DNA of 64,000 bases, from positions 18,713,106-18,777,105 of the forward strand of contig CM042550.1 in assembly GCA_023630585.1 (NCBI GenBank). Direction: 5' to 3'. The position numbers and the translations under genes are program-made. Under the pieces are notes generated by a model. It made no database searches. It saw nothing but the letters and a program-made list of their open reading frames with translations, and was not told where the DNA came from. The stretch is from Cranoglanis bouderius (taxonomy: Eukaryota > Chordata > Actinopteri > Siluriformes > Cranoglanididae). Positions within the stretch are counted from its first letter, which is position 1. The number at the start of each line of letters is the position of its first letter. Below, one piece after another: positions 1 to 60,814 of the stretch.

Positions 1-289
1 TCTTTACTTTACGATTGTTTGTGTTGTGAAGGATAATCTGCTCTGCTTACAGACAAACTTTAACTTCATTCATCATTTTATCCATAAAATATTCACTCCT
101 CCAGATAAGCCATGTCCCTGATTAAGATGAACGATGAATTCTGTCATATTTATAAATTTGAAATTGTTCTTGATTGAGTGTGTTTGAGTATATTTGCCGC
201 CAAAACATAAACATTATGGTTCCATGGACCAGTCAGACAGTAGCGCTGGACTTAACACCGCTCCTCACTCCAGCGGAAATCACGCAAGA

Positions 290-960
290 AAAATGCTCTT
301 AAGTTCAAGATTAGAATCGAGCGTAACTGAGACACGCCTCAGACAAGCTCCGCCCCCACGTGCGTAACTCTCACGTAACTTCTGAACAGTGCTGAAGTCT
401 GCTGTGATGTCTGAGGTATGAGTACTGATGTGTGTGATTTCAGTATTAGATCCTCAGCGTGCTCCTCATCGCGTCAGCAGAAAGGCAGCGTTACGGGTCG
501 TTACCCTGCACAGCCCTGAACACCACTTTCCTCAAAAGAGATGAAGAAAAAAAAAAAGCATGACAAAGAGAGTGAGGGGGAGAAAAAGATGCTCAGGTGA
601 AAGTCCAGAACTGTTCCAGCAGCGTCGTCAAAGCAATAATCCTGTCTCCAGGAACAACACACGTCTCCAGATATTCACTCCTGTCCTGATTAAGATGGAG
701 CTAGATTGCAGACGAGCGTTCCAGAAGTTCCCCGCTCTCGTCTTTATTAGGACTCACTTTGGTTCCGTGCCTGTCACTCCATTTAAAAAAGAAGATCTTT
801 TTTAGTTACGATAGTTTTACGACCTCTCGGTGCTGACGCAAGCGAAACTGGAAGAACAAGAGAACTCGCTTAAACTGATCAGTGCTGCTGGACTGGAATA
901 TGACGGATAGAGCAGTTGGAGATGCGCTCTACTCGTATTTCACCCACAACTTTATTACAG
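290..960 (+). repeat. Dispersed repeat family C, copy 1
   Basis: Contains GTAACTGAGACACGCCTCAG, CGTAACTTCTGAACAGTGCT and GATTTCAGTATTAGATCCTC, shared with 55015-55165. No reliable coding frame. Confidence 0.5.
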
Positions 961-1254
961 AATGTTGCGCTGCTCTTTAACGACACCTTTAACTTTATAA
1001 AAAAAAAAAATTTTTATAATGAAATTATTTTAAGTGTGAAAATGATCACCGTAAATGTTTTGTGTGCTCTTTTAAGAAACCCAGAGGAGCTTTAGAACAC
1101 AAGTTAAAGTGTTAAACTAATGACAGGCTGGAAGTGTTATTGCATCATTAAATGCAACAGCCAATCAGGTTCCAATATGCAAATGACAGCAGAGTCGATG
1201 AAACTTCAGACTGGGTTACCCGGGGAAGGAAGAAGGAAGCAGACGTGTACTTTT

Positions 1255-2240
1255 ATAGAAAAATGGTTCTGCTACAGTTCAGTAGATGTTTAACGGGTCA
1301 AGCTTTACACAGAGGATCTACATATCTAAAAGGGTAAACAATTGGTTTTTACATAGAACCTTTACAGAACCCCTGTAAAGAGAGACAAACTGAAGAACAG
1401 TGTAAGATGCTAGATGGGTTTTTTTTTTTTTTTTTTTTCTAAGAGTGCACACTGAAAGAGTTCATTTAAGTGTTAAATGGTTCAAAGGGTTCTAGTGTCC
1501 TACTCAGATGGTTAAGGGTTCTATTCTTGGTTGTAGCTTTCTACATTGAACCCTTAAAACTTCCCCCAGAGGGACATATGAACGCACAATTTAGAAGATA
1601 TCAAAGAACGGTTCTACCTTCCAAAAAGAATTTTTTATTTTTTTTAAACAGAGACAAACTTTTATAGTGTACAGTCTTGGGGGAAAAAATGGGCTCTTAA
1701 AGAGTTCTATGGATGGTTAAGGGGTATATTGGGCACTACTTGGATGGTTCTGTCCTATTTGGATGAATAAGGGTTCCTTTGGAGGCATAAACCGAAGAAC
1801 CCTTTAGGATGCTATACTGATCCTTTTATTCCTAAGTATATATAAAGGCTCTAAGGTTATTTGAATGGATAAAAGTTCTACTTGGAAATGTTTCTGAAAG
1901 AGAAACCATAGAACCTTTAAGGAAACCCTAGATGGACAAACTGAAGAACTCCTTGCTAGTATACGCTCTTGGGGGGGAAAGGGCTCCTCAAGAGATGGGT
2001 AAGAGGTTTTGTGGGTACTAGTATACTACTTTAGATGGTTAAGGGTTCTCTGTTGAAAATCTTGAAGGGTTCACCTGGGGGACAAACTGACTCACATACT
2101 CACCCTTTATTTCTAAGATAATAAAGTGAGTTTCTTTGAATGGATGAAGGTTCTAGCTTCCAAAAAAGGTTCTTTGAAACTTTTTCTGAAAGAGCAACCA
2201 AAATAAAAAAGTCTTTCAGTTATTTTAGATGAACCTAGTA
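1255..2240. repeat. GGTTCT-type dispersed repeat
   Basis: Many imperfect, partly inverted runs of AAGGGTTCT, AGAACCCTT and GTTCTAC. Same family at 4595-4850, 32270-32435, 37020-37530, 46110-47310 and 48120-48245. No coding frame; identity of the parent element unknown. Confidence 0.6.
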
Positions 2241-2631
2241 TTCATTAGAACTGAGTTTAATGTTGTACTACAATGGAACTTGTTCTTACTCCAGATGTGT
2301 ATTATGTCCAGAACTTGTGTTTAAACCACATCTTACACGTTCTCTAATAAACCTCAGTGTCTGTACAGACAACTGCACGCTGTCCCAACCCCGACGTCAC
2401 CCGCACGCAGAACCAAACCCAAGAATCTGTCACACACTTGGCCGGATTTATGTTTGTCCTCCAAACAGTTTAATTGGACGTCGAGTCGATTGTTTTAATT
2501 AGAGTCACGGCTGTGGAGGTGAAAGACTCTATTCATCCTGTAGCCATGAGAAAGAGAAGAGACGCTGTCTGTCAAAGAAATGTACATTTACACCTGCAGG
2601 ATATGTGCCAAGAGAACTGCACAACTGCCAG

Positions 2632-2636
2632 CGTGT

Positions 2637-2678
<42 letters not shown>
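2632..2678. repeat. (GT)n tract
   Basis: About 23 units with one TTT interruption, just left of the first Tc1-like element. Confidence 0.95.
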
Positions 2679-2679
<1 letters not shown>

Positions 2680-2710
2680 CCATTTCACAGAACCCTCTGT
2701 TCCTCACTTA

Positions 2711-4306
2711 CAGTGGGTATAGAAAAGAATCACCCCCTTTAAAATAATAACATTTTGTTGCTTTTCAGCCTGAAATGAAGACAGACACAGTTTTTGTTTT
2801 ATCCAGCTGTATTTACTCAGTGCAACTTATAACATCCAAGTGAAAGATATAACACCAACATGTCAGAAAAAAATAAATAATTAAAAACCAGAATCACTGA
2901 GTTGGAAAAATGGTCACCCCGCTCCTAAAAATGACTTGTAAACTCAATAAGGTGTAGCTAATCACCTTCTCAATGGCACACAAAGCCATTTGACTTTCAA
3001 CTGTGATCAGCTGTGGTCATTTTGATTCGCTCAGCATGAAAAGAGCTATCCTGCAGACTTTTTGTAGTGCAACTGAAGCAAACAATCAACTATGGGTGGC
3101 AAGGCACTGTCAAAAGATCTCCGGGATAAAGTCGTGGACAGGCACAAGTCAGGAGATGGATACAAAAAAATTCAAACGCTTTATCAATGCCTAGAAGCAC
3201 AGTGAAGTCTATTATTAAGAAGTGGAAGGTATTTGGTACAACACAGACCCTCCCTGGATCAGGACGTCGCTCCAAACTGGATGAAAGAGCCAGGAGGAAA
3301 CTGGTCAGAGAGGCTACCAAGAGGCCTACAGCAACTCTGAAGCAGTTGCAGGAATTTATGACAAAGAGTGGTCATTGTGTGCATGTGACAACAATATCAC
3401 AAATTCTCCACAAATGTGGCTTGTATGGGAGGGTTGCAAGAAAAAAGCCACCCAAGACTGAGCTTTGCCAAAACGCACCTTGAAGATTCTGAGGCCACAT
3501 GGAAAAAGGTGTTATGGTCAGATGAGAATAAAATTGAATTATTTGGCCTCAACACCAAACGATATGTCTGGCAGAAATCCAATACAGCTCACCATCCAAA
3601 TAACACCATTCCTACAGTAAAGCATGGAGGTGGTAATATCCTGTTATGGGGGTGTTTCTCTGCAGCAGGGACTGGAGCACTTGTCAGGATAGAAGGAAAA
3701 TGGATGGGGCAAAATACCATCAAATTCTTGAGGAAAATCTGCTGCCCTCTGCCAGAAAGTTGTCAATGGGAAGAAGGTTTACCTTCCAACATGACAATGA
3801 CCCAAAGCACACAGCAAAACTGACCACACAGTGGTTGAAGGAGAAAAAGGTGAATGGCCTTGCATGGCCTAGTCAGAGCCCAGACTCAAACCCCATTGAA
3901 AATCTGTGGAATGACTTGAAGACTGCAGTCCACAAACGGTCACCATCAAATTTAACAGAACTTGAGCAGTTCTGCACAGAAGAGTGGGCAAATATTGCAA
4001 AGTCTAGATGTGCAAAGTTAGTAGAGACATATCCCAACAGACTAAAGGCTGTAATTAAAAAAATTAAGGCACATTAAAGCAAGGGGGTGATCCTTTTTCC
4101 AACTCAGAGATTCTGTTTTTATTTATTTTTTTATTTTTATTTTTTTCTGACATGTTGGTGTTATATCTTTCACTTGGATGTTATAAGTTGCACTGAGTAA
4201 ATACAGCTGGATAAAACAAAAACTGTGTCCATCTTCATTTCAGGCTGAAAAAAGAAACAAAATGTGATTATTTTAAAGGGGGGTGAATCGTTTCTATACC
4301 CCACTG
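2711..4306 (+). mobile_element. Tc1-like DNA transposon, dead copy
   Basis: About 1.6 kb bounded by TA target duplications (2709-2710 and 4307-4308). Inverted ends of roughly 215 bp begin CAGTGGGTATAGAAA on the left and are mirrored on the right. Each end holds an outer and an inner copy of a TCACCCC-type motif, the IR/DR layout of long-TIR Tc1 elements. It lies downstream of exon 17 in the next ADAMTS6 intron. Confidence 0.9.
3092..4077 (+). pseudogene. Tc1-like transposase pseudogene
   Basis: Translation begins MGGKALSKDLRDKVVDRHKS and shifts frame near 3185, 3465 and 3725. The three pieces cover the helix-turn-helix DNA-binding half (ending near LYGRVARKKP), the segment with the first catalytic Asp (VLWSDENKIELFG) and the C-terminal part with the second Asp and the Glu (HDNDPKH; SPDSNPIENLWNDLK). 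All DD34E residues survive, but no single frame encodes a full protein. Confidence 0.9.
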
Positions 4307-4391
4307 TACATGCCGAACTGCGTCTAAGGAAATGACTTCTCCACGCAGCGATGTTGTGCTCATGACCAGCACTTGCCAACAAAACACTCAC

Positions 4392-53995
<49,604 letters not shown>

Positions 53996-54689
53996 AATTT
54001 AGAGAAGGTCTGACATGGGGGAGGGGTTTTGGGGGGGGGAGCTACACGAGGATTAAAACAGTTCAGTCAGTCCAGCACCATAACAGATCCGATCTGATGA
54101 TCATCTCTGACGCTCTCAAACTTCGGTCCACAAAGAGGTCCAGTCCAGGAAGCTTAAAAGTCTTTGGAAAGTCGAAGCCTCCAGGTCTGACTCGCATGTG
54201 CCTCCGAACGTGTGCCAGCCATGAGTGAGGCCAAATTACTTCAAGTAAGTCCAGAGCAGCAGATCTACAGCGGGAGGTTCTCGTTTGAGTCTGTCCATTT
54301 GTCTGCCTGGAAGTGAATCAGAACAGGGGACATGCTTAAGCTCATTCGAACTGGACAGCGATATCTGTCAGTGCATCTGCCACGGGGACGTTCCTGCACT
54401 CCGCTTCATGCTCTCGCTAACTCTGAGCTCATACGTGATGAGTCCAAGGCCAAATGGAGCTTCACTCTTCCACGCTGCCAGATTGGACCGTTTCCTGCAC
54501 TGAGCCTTCGAGTAAAATAACCCCGGGGTTACAGTGACAGGGTCGTTTCATCATGAACAGCACTGGGAACCATCACGCCAATCTGGCAACCGAGGAAGCT
54601 TATAGTCTCCTGATCATCTATTTTCAACTCTCGGCCTTTCTACACAGAACGAGTCCTTGTTACATTAAAACACTAACGCCTGTATTCAG

Positions 54690-54896
54690 AGTCACCGACT
54701 TAAGTCCAGAAGTTACGCCAGCGTCTACGTGAGGAAAGTTCCTCGTGTTCAGAGTCGGGTTACGCAGCTGCTAAAGTGGATTTTCTGGCTGCACCATTAT
54801 TAAAATCAACTGTGTATAGTCCATGCCTCCGAGGTTGCCAGATTTTTCATAAGTAGAAGCGTCTGAGATGGAGTTTTTCAATACAGTCTAGAAAAA

Positions 54897-54927
<31 letters not shown>

Positions 54928-55240
54928 ATCAGGGCCAGTGTTTTATTTCCATGCCATCAAATGTGATACGATGTAAAATAAAACCAAAAGACAATTTCAA
55001 AATGAATTGGAATGGATGGCATGTAACTGAGACACGCCTCCGTCTTAGACAAACCCCGCCCCCGTGTCTGTAACTCTGGCGTAACTTCTGAACAGCGCTG
55101 AACAACTAAATCTGAATACCGACGCGTGTAATTTCAGTATTAAATCCTCACTGAAGACTCATCTCTGATGACAGATCTAAAACTCTAACCGGACCACAGG
55201 TTCAGAGGGCAGTACAGTGATGCCGCATGACGTCATAAAC
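54690..55240 (+). repeat. Dispersed repeat family C, copy 3 (lacks the MITE)
   Basis: Shows the uninterrupted order TTTTTCAATACAGTCTAGAA where copy 2 has the MITE. A (AAAT)n tract follows at 54895-54929. Confidence 0.6.
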
Positions 55241-56870
55241 CGGCTGACCGAGTTGAGAAATTGCAGCGTTGTTTACGTAAGGACAGCTCAGTTGGTCCAG
55301 TCAGTCAGCTCCAGTCTACATGTGGTGTCATCAGTTTCAGTCCAGACCTGCTGATTATCTGCTGAGTTGACTCATGAGTCTTTAAACAGGAAAATCACCA
55401 CACTGAGCTGAATCCTGAGCCTCCTACACTGGAACCGATGACTCCACGACAGATTTTGGACAGAGGAAAGCAAAACAACCCGTCTTCACCATGTAGTTAG
55501 CAAAAATAACCCTTAATACAGCATGACCAAGGTCACTGATTACAGTGATTTGGATAGTAAACAATGAAAAACACACTGTTCTGGAAACACCGTCTGGAGC
55601 TCAGGGTTACTTACGTTCTTAAAGTCCAAACGTCCCTGCTATAACGACCCTCATTAAACCTGGAGTCAAGTGTTAAAGCAAAGAAATCACCAGACTGAGC
55701 TAAGTTTTAGAATTCTTTGTGTTCGAATGCACAGGCTGATCTAGTGAATTTTTAGAGTAACCCTGCAATCGGCAGCTGAGAGTCGACAGCACACAGTCAT
55801 CCAGCGTCCAGCATCTCGCTCTGAACCTTTCTATTTGTACATTAACTGTGTTCCGTACAGCAGGTCTGTTTCAGCAAAATTTCCGGCACAACTACATCTC
55901 CTAATCCACACGAAAGACCTGAAACTATCCCAAAAACTTCAGCATTGGAAAACGCATTCAATTTAATTCCGATTATTTGCTATAAAACAAGATCTTGGCG
56001 GGTGTGGAGTCATTTTAAACTAGCCCAACATGGCAACCCGGTCATTAACCGTCCTGTCCACTGCTCCTCCACCGAGCGTGGGGCAGCGTGATTCCTGTCC
56101 CAGGGGGTCTTGTTTGTTGCAGTTCCTATTTTGACCACTAGGTGCAATAATAACTCTGTGGAGCTAAACAGTGCAGTGAGCTCGCCACACCACCATTACA
56201 CAACATCTGGAAAGGCGAGAAAATCAACAGAGCTTATATCTGTCACATAGCGACTTTTTTTACTCGTAGGTCACTCAAAAATATGGAGATGTGAAAGAGG
56301 ATTACGTGAAGGTTGATATAAATGGTGGGGCTCTGCATCAAGGACCGTATGGACGTGTCGACACTGATAATGATAATGATATCAGCTCTCCAGGAAACAG
56401 ACCTGCTGTACAGAACTCAGAGGAACAGAGGGACATGTAGAACGGTTCAGGGCGAGAGGATGGACGCTGGACAACTGCATGCTGTCGACTCTCAGCTGAC
56501 GATTACTCTAAACATTCACTCAGTTATCAGCCTGTAGCTTTAGTCGAGGGTGATAGTCTCTCCACTTCATTTTGTCCGATGTCGTTATTATTAATGTCGT
56601 CCTGCAACACTAACATCTACGGTCACGAGCCGCCAGGCTGGACCGAGTGTTATAATGAGTGTTATAACACCACGACTGAAGTGTTTAGTCCAATCTGGCA
56701 ACCCAGAATTATTATCTCCTAACTCACCGCCGCCGATGTGGTCAGATTCCGGCCAAGCTCTCAGGAACAGCTGGAAAAACCAAAAGCCTCCAACTAGAGC
56801 GAGCTTACAAAAACTAATCATCTATCACGGCGTGTCCGTGTGTACGGGAGAGTGGAGAAGCTGCAGCACG
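55240..56870. other. Intergenic stretch upstream of ADAMTS6 coding exon 1
   Basis: No coding exon or element end recognised. If the promoter is at 58 kb, this lies in the first (5' UTR) intron of ADAMTS6. I see no CENPK-like exon. Confidence 0.5.
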
Positions 56871-56879
56871 GCGAGGCAA

Positions 56880-56966
56880 GAACCTCAGAACCCCAGAACC
56901 TCAGAAACCCAGAACCTCAGAACCCCAGAACCTCAGAACCCCAGAACCTCAGAACCCCAGAACCCT
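56880..56966. repeat. 16-bp minisatellite AACCTCAGAACCCCAG
   Basis: About five tandem copies of the 16-bp unit in the intergenic region. Confidence 0.85.
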
Positions 56967-57132
56967 GCGCTGTGGGAGACGAGGGAGAAAAAAACTCCAG
57001 ACAGCAGATTTAAGTGTCTGAGTCTAAACTGAGTCCGAGTCAGACAGCTGGCAGGCAGCGAGTCAATCAGCCTGACCTCTGACCTATGACCTCTGACATC
57101 AACACACAACAGTCAAGACAACTCTGTGCGCA

Positions 57133-57690
57133 CTGACACACTCACACACACTCACACACACACACACACTCACACACACACTCTCTCTCTCTCTCTCTAC
57201 TACTCCTCCAGCTGTGTGTACAGTAATGAGACACTTCATTAACTGTAGTAAAGGGACATAAAGCTGATGTTAGTGTAAAAGTGAGAGATGAAACACTTCA
57301 TGATCAGAGTAACACACACACACACACTCCACACACACACTCCACACACACACACACACACACACTCCACACACACACACACACACACACACTCCACACA
57401 CACTCCACACACACACTCCACACACACACACTCCACACACACTCCACACACACACGCTCCACACACACACACTCCACACACACACACTCCACACACACAC
57501 ACACACACACTCCACACACACACTCCACACACACACACACACACTCCACACACTCCACACACACACTCCACACACACACACTCCACACACACTCCATACA
57601 CACACACTCCACACACACACCACATGCACTATAAACACACACACCACACTGCACACACACACTCACACTCATACTCCACACACTCCACAC
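57133..57690. repeat. (CA)n-CTCCA compound array
   Basis: ACACACACTCC units repeated dozens of times next to the CpG-rich block; open frames in all phases are repeat artefacts. A (CT)n tract lies at 57181-57198. Confidence 0.93.
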
Positions 57691-57759
57691 TCTGCACCGG
57701 AACTACAGCTAGAACATCATCTTCACTCTCATTACCGTCTTCATGTTCTCTCACACTGC

Positions 57760-58500
57760 CTCTCCTGAAGTGCCCAGGTTCCGCGCGCGCTCTCCTCCTC
57801 CTCCACGCGCTTTACTCCGCACTTCTCTCTCCGGTTCCGACACACAGAAAAAAACTTGTAGATGTTCCGATGCAGGAACAAAGAGCTGAGGAGGCTTTTC
57901 TCTTCGCTCTGCACCCACTAAACTCCAGCTCCATTAATGAATGAGAACCTCAAAAAAAAAAAAAAAAAAAAACACACCCCTCCGTGAGATCTTCGTTTCG
58001 CTCTCACGTGCCTCTCTCCTCTTTCAGTTTCCTCCAGGTTTTCTTCTTCTTACTTTTGCGCCTTTGTTTGTTTGTTTGTTTGTGTGTGTGTGTGTCTCGG
58101 AGTTCCGACACTAAACAGAATCTAACCCCTCGAGTCACGCGCACACACCGGTACAGAGCGGCGCGTGCAGCAGCAGCAGCGGCGTCGGCGGAGGAGCGCG
58201 AGCGCGAGTTCCACCTCCTTAATAGAGAGCAAGGCCAGAGTTTCCGAGCCCGTCGTGCGCGCGCGACATCGGCAGCACACGAAGCACGACGCAGACTGGG
58301 AGGTTCGAGATGACGTCATTGCAGATGTGCTCGAGTGCCCGAGTCCCGGAGCGCGCGCCTTTTTGTCTCCTTCTTCTTATTATTCTTCTTCGGTTTTTTG
58401 TTTTTGCTTGTTTTTTTTGTTTGTTTTTTTTATATATATAAATCGCGCTCCCGTCTCGTCCCGTTTCAGTCAGGTGCGCGCGCCACGGTGCTTAGATATG
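57760..58500 (-). promoter_or_regulatory. CpG-rich block, candidate ADAMTS6 promoter/5' UTR
   Basis: CG dinucleotides are far denser here than in the surrounding AT-rich DNA, notably at 57780-57840, 58130-58350 and 58440-58495. A perfect palindromic CRE/ATF site TGACGTCA sits at 58311-58318. On the minus strand a TATATATAAA box-like sequence falls at about 58431-58443. Position 4 kb upstream of the ADAMTS6 start codon suggests the promoter and a non-coding first exon. This is inference: no transcript evidence is available. Confidence 0.45.
58311..58318. promoter_or_regulatory. CRE/ATF-type site TGACGTCA
   Basis: Perfect 8-bp palindrome inside the CpG-rich block. Such sites are usual in CpG-rich promoters; function here is inferred. 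Another copy occurs at 55228-55235 inside a dispersed repeat. Confidence 0.4.
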
Positions 58501-58518
58501 TATATGTGTATTTATTTA

Positions 58519-59660
58519 CAACCACAATTCCAAAAAAGTTGGGACGCTGTGTAAAATGTAAATAAAAACAGAATGCAATGATTTGTAAATCTCATAAACC
58601 CCTATGTTATTCACAATAGAACATAGAAAACATATCAAATGTTTAAACTGAGGAAATGTACCATTTTAAGGAAAAAATTAGGTCATTTTGAATCTGGTGG
58701 CTGCAACACGTCTCAAAAAAGTTGGGACAGGGCAAGAACGGGCTGGAGGTTAACTAAGTGTTACTAAAAAAAAACAGCTGGATGTTAATTAGCAACAGGT
58801 CAGTAACATGATTGGGTATAAAAAGAGTCTCTTAGAGAGGCAGAGTCTCTCAGAAGTAAAGATGGGCAGAGGTTCACCAATCTGCGAAAAACTGCGTCTA
58901 CAATTTGTGGAACAATTTCCGAATAACGTTCCTCAACGTAAAATTGTGAAGACTTTGGATATCTCATCATCTACAGTACATAATATCATCAAAAGATTCA
59001 GAGAATCTGGAGAAATCTCTGTGTGCAAGGGACAAGGGTGAAAATCAATATTGCATGCCCGTGATCTTCGGGCCTTCAGGCGGCACTGCATTAAAAACAG
59101 GCCTGATTCTCTAATGGAAATCACTGCATGGGCTCAGAAACACCTCCAGAACTCATTGTCTGTGAACACAGTTCGCCGTGCCATCCACAAATGCTGGTTA
59201 AAGCTCTATCATGCACAGAAGAAGCCATATGTGAACATGATCCAGAAACGTCGCCATCTTCTCTGGGCCAAAGCTCATTTAAAATGGACTGAGGCAAAGT
59301 GGAAAACTGTTCTGTGGTCAGACGAATCGAAATTTGAAATTCTTTTTGGAAACCATGGACGCCGCGCCCTCTAAACTAAAGAGGACTAAAGAGGAGAGGG
59401 ACCATCCGGCTTTTTATCAGCGCTCAGTTCAAAAGCCTGCATCTCTGATGGTATCAACTTTTTTGAGACGCGTTGTTGCCATCAAATTCAAAATGACCTA
59501 ATTTTCCCCTTAAAATGGTCCATTTCCTCAGTTTAAACATTTGATATGTTTTCTGTGTTCTATTGTGAATAACATAGGGGTTTATGAGATTTGCAAATCA
59601 TTGCATTCTGTTTTTATTTACATTTTACACAGTGTCCCAACTTTTTTGGAATTGGGGTTG
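58519..59660 (+). mobile_element. Tc1/mariner-type element, internally deleted
   Basis: About 1.14 kb flanked by TA. The inverted ends are about 215 bp; the outer bases read CAACC(A/C)CAATTCCAAAAAAG and contain an internal AAAAAAGTTGGGACA repeat. It sits directly upstream of the CpG-rich candidate promoter of ADAMTS6. The inner region keeps only the first half of a transposase, so the copy is non-autonomous. Confidence 0.88.
58808..59374 (+). pseudogene. Truncated mariner-type transposase
   Basis: The N-terminal DNA-binding part (KMGRGSPICEKLRLQFVEQF ... ISSSTVHNIIKRF) is open to a stop near 59041. It continues from 59051 through WTEAKWKTVLWSDESKFEIL, with the first catalytic Asp, to a stop at 59374. 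The remaining catalytic region (second Asp and third acidic residue) is deleted; the sequence jumps straight to the right end. Confidence 0.85.
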
Positions 59661-59904
59661 TATATATGCTAATGATTAATGATGAATATGCTCATTTAAT
59701 TAATGCACGGACCATTTAATGACTTTCTGATTTACCATCATTAATCATTTAGAATTGAACTGAACAGTAATTAACACTGAGAGACTTTTGAGCTGGAATT
59801 TTCTTTTTAAAAATAACCAAATAATAAAGAATAATAAAAAGAATAATATTGTTATTATAAATAAATTTATATTTCTCAGAGCTCTCCGGTAAACACTGTG
59901 TGAG

Positions 59905-59906
<2 letters not shown>

Positions 59907-59985
<79 letters not shown>
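59907..59985. repeat. (AC)39 tract
   Basis: Pure AC in the ADAMTS6-PPWD1 gap. Confidence 0.96.
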
Positions 59986-60290
59986 ACATCATTTCACCTG
60001 AATATGGAGAAATTTATACAACATTTATTCTAAAAAAATGTAAAGAATGTTTTATAATTCACTGCTCAGTCTCGGTTTGGTGACATTAATAAATGTGTTC
60101 ATGTAAATAAATGCCATGTCTGTTGTTTTCAGACTTTAATATATATGACGTAAGTAAATAAATAAACTCTTATTGTTTAATTCTTAACAAAAACCTGACT
60201 GGTCCATCTTACAGATTCTAATTGCACATAATCATTTTTGGTTCAGTGGCGACACCTAGTGTTTAATATCCTACAATGCAGCGCGACTCA

Positions 60291-60307
60291 CCAGCGCCTC
60301 CTAGTGG
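60291..60307 (-). promoter_or_regulatory. CTCF-like motif, minus orientation
   Basis: The minus strand reads CCACTAGGAGGCGCTGG, a very close fit to the CTCF core consensus. A weaker like-oriented match (CACTAGGTGTCGCC, one core mismatch) lies 30-45 bp to the left at 60245-60262. Binding is inferred. Confidence 0.5.
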
Positions 60308-60741
60308 AGAACTGGAACACACTAACGCTCTCCATTCACTCCGTGATATTTACTGGATTTACTATTGAAATAAATTGTACTTTTAGAGTAGTTTACATGA
60401 ATATAAATTGAAACGCACTCACATTCAGCTGTTCCTTTACAGAAAAGTCACTAATCGTGTTTTTTAGACACTTCACATTTTATTTCATTTTTCGTGTTTG
60501 AATTTTTCACGCCTAGGACAAGTGGAATCATTATTCACATGTGATTATCTCACATGAATATTTTTTTCACGTGATCACATATTCTAATAATCACATGTAA
60601 TAAAACAAACAAATAAATAAATAAATAAACACGATCACGTGGATGTGATTTTTCCATGATGTTTTTTTTTTCCTACTGCATTTGTTCAGTAGCTGAAAAT
60701 CACAAGGTGTTCTGTTAAGAATGCAAAGCACACAGAGGTTT

Positions 60742-60743
60742 TA

Positions 60744-60797
<54 letters not shown>
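60742..60797. repeat. (ATT)18 tract
   Basis: Trinucleotide run directly before the truncated 5' end of the RTE LINE. Confidence 0.96.
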
Positions 60798-60798
<1 letters not shown>

Positions 60799-60814
60799 AC
60801 TACTAATACTGTGG

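Noticed and set aside
57239..57944. Long open frames on both strands rich in Cys-Val or His-Thr
   Set aside because: Artefacts of the CA/CTCCA array; open in every frame and without domain content.
58165..58554. 129-residue frame rich in Gln/Arg/Ser
   Set aside because: Product of CAG/CGG-rich promoter-like DNA and a poly-T run; no homology recognised.
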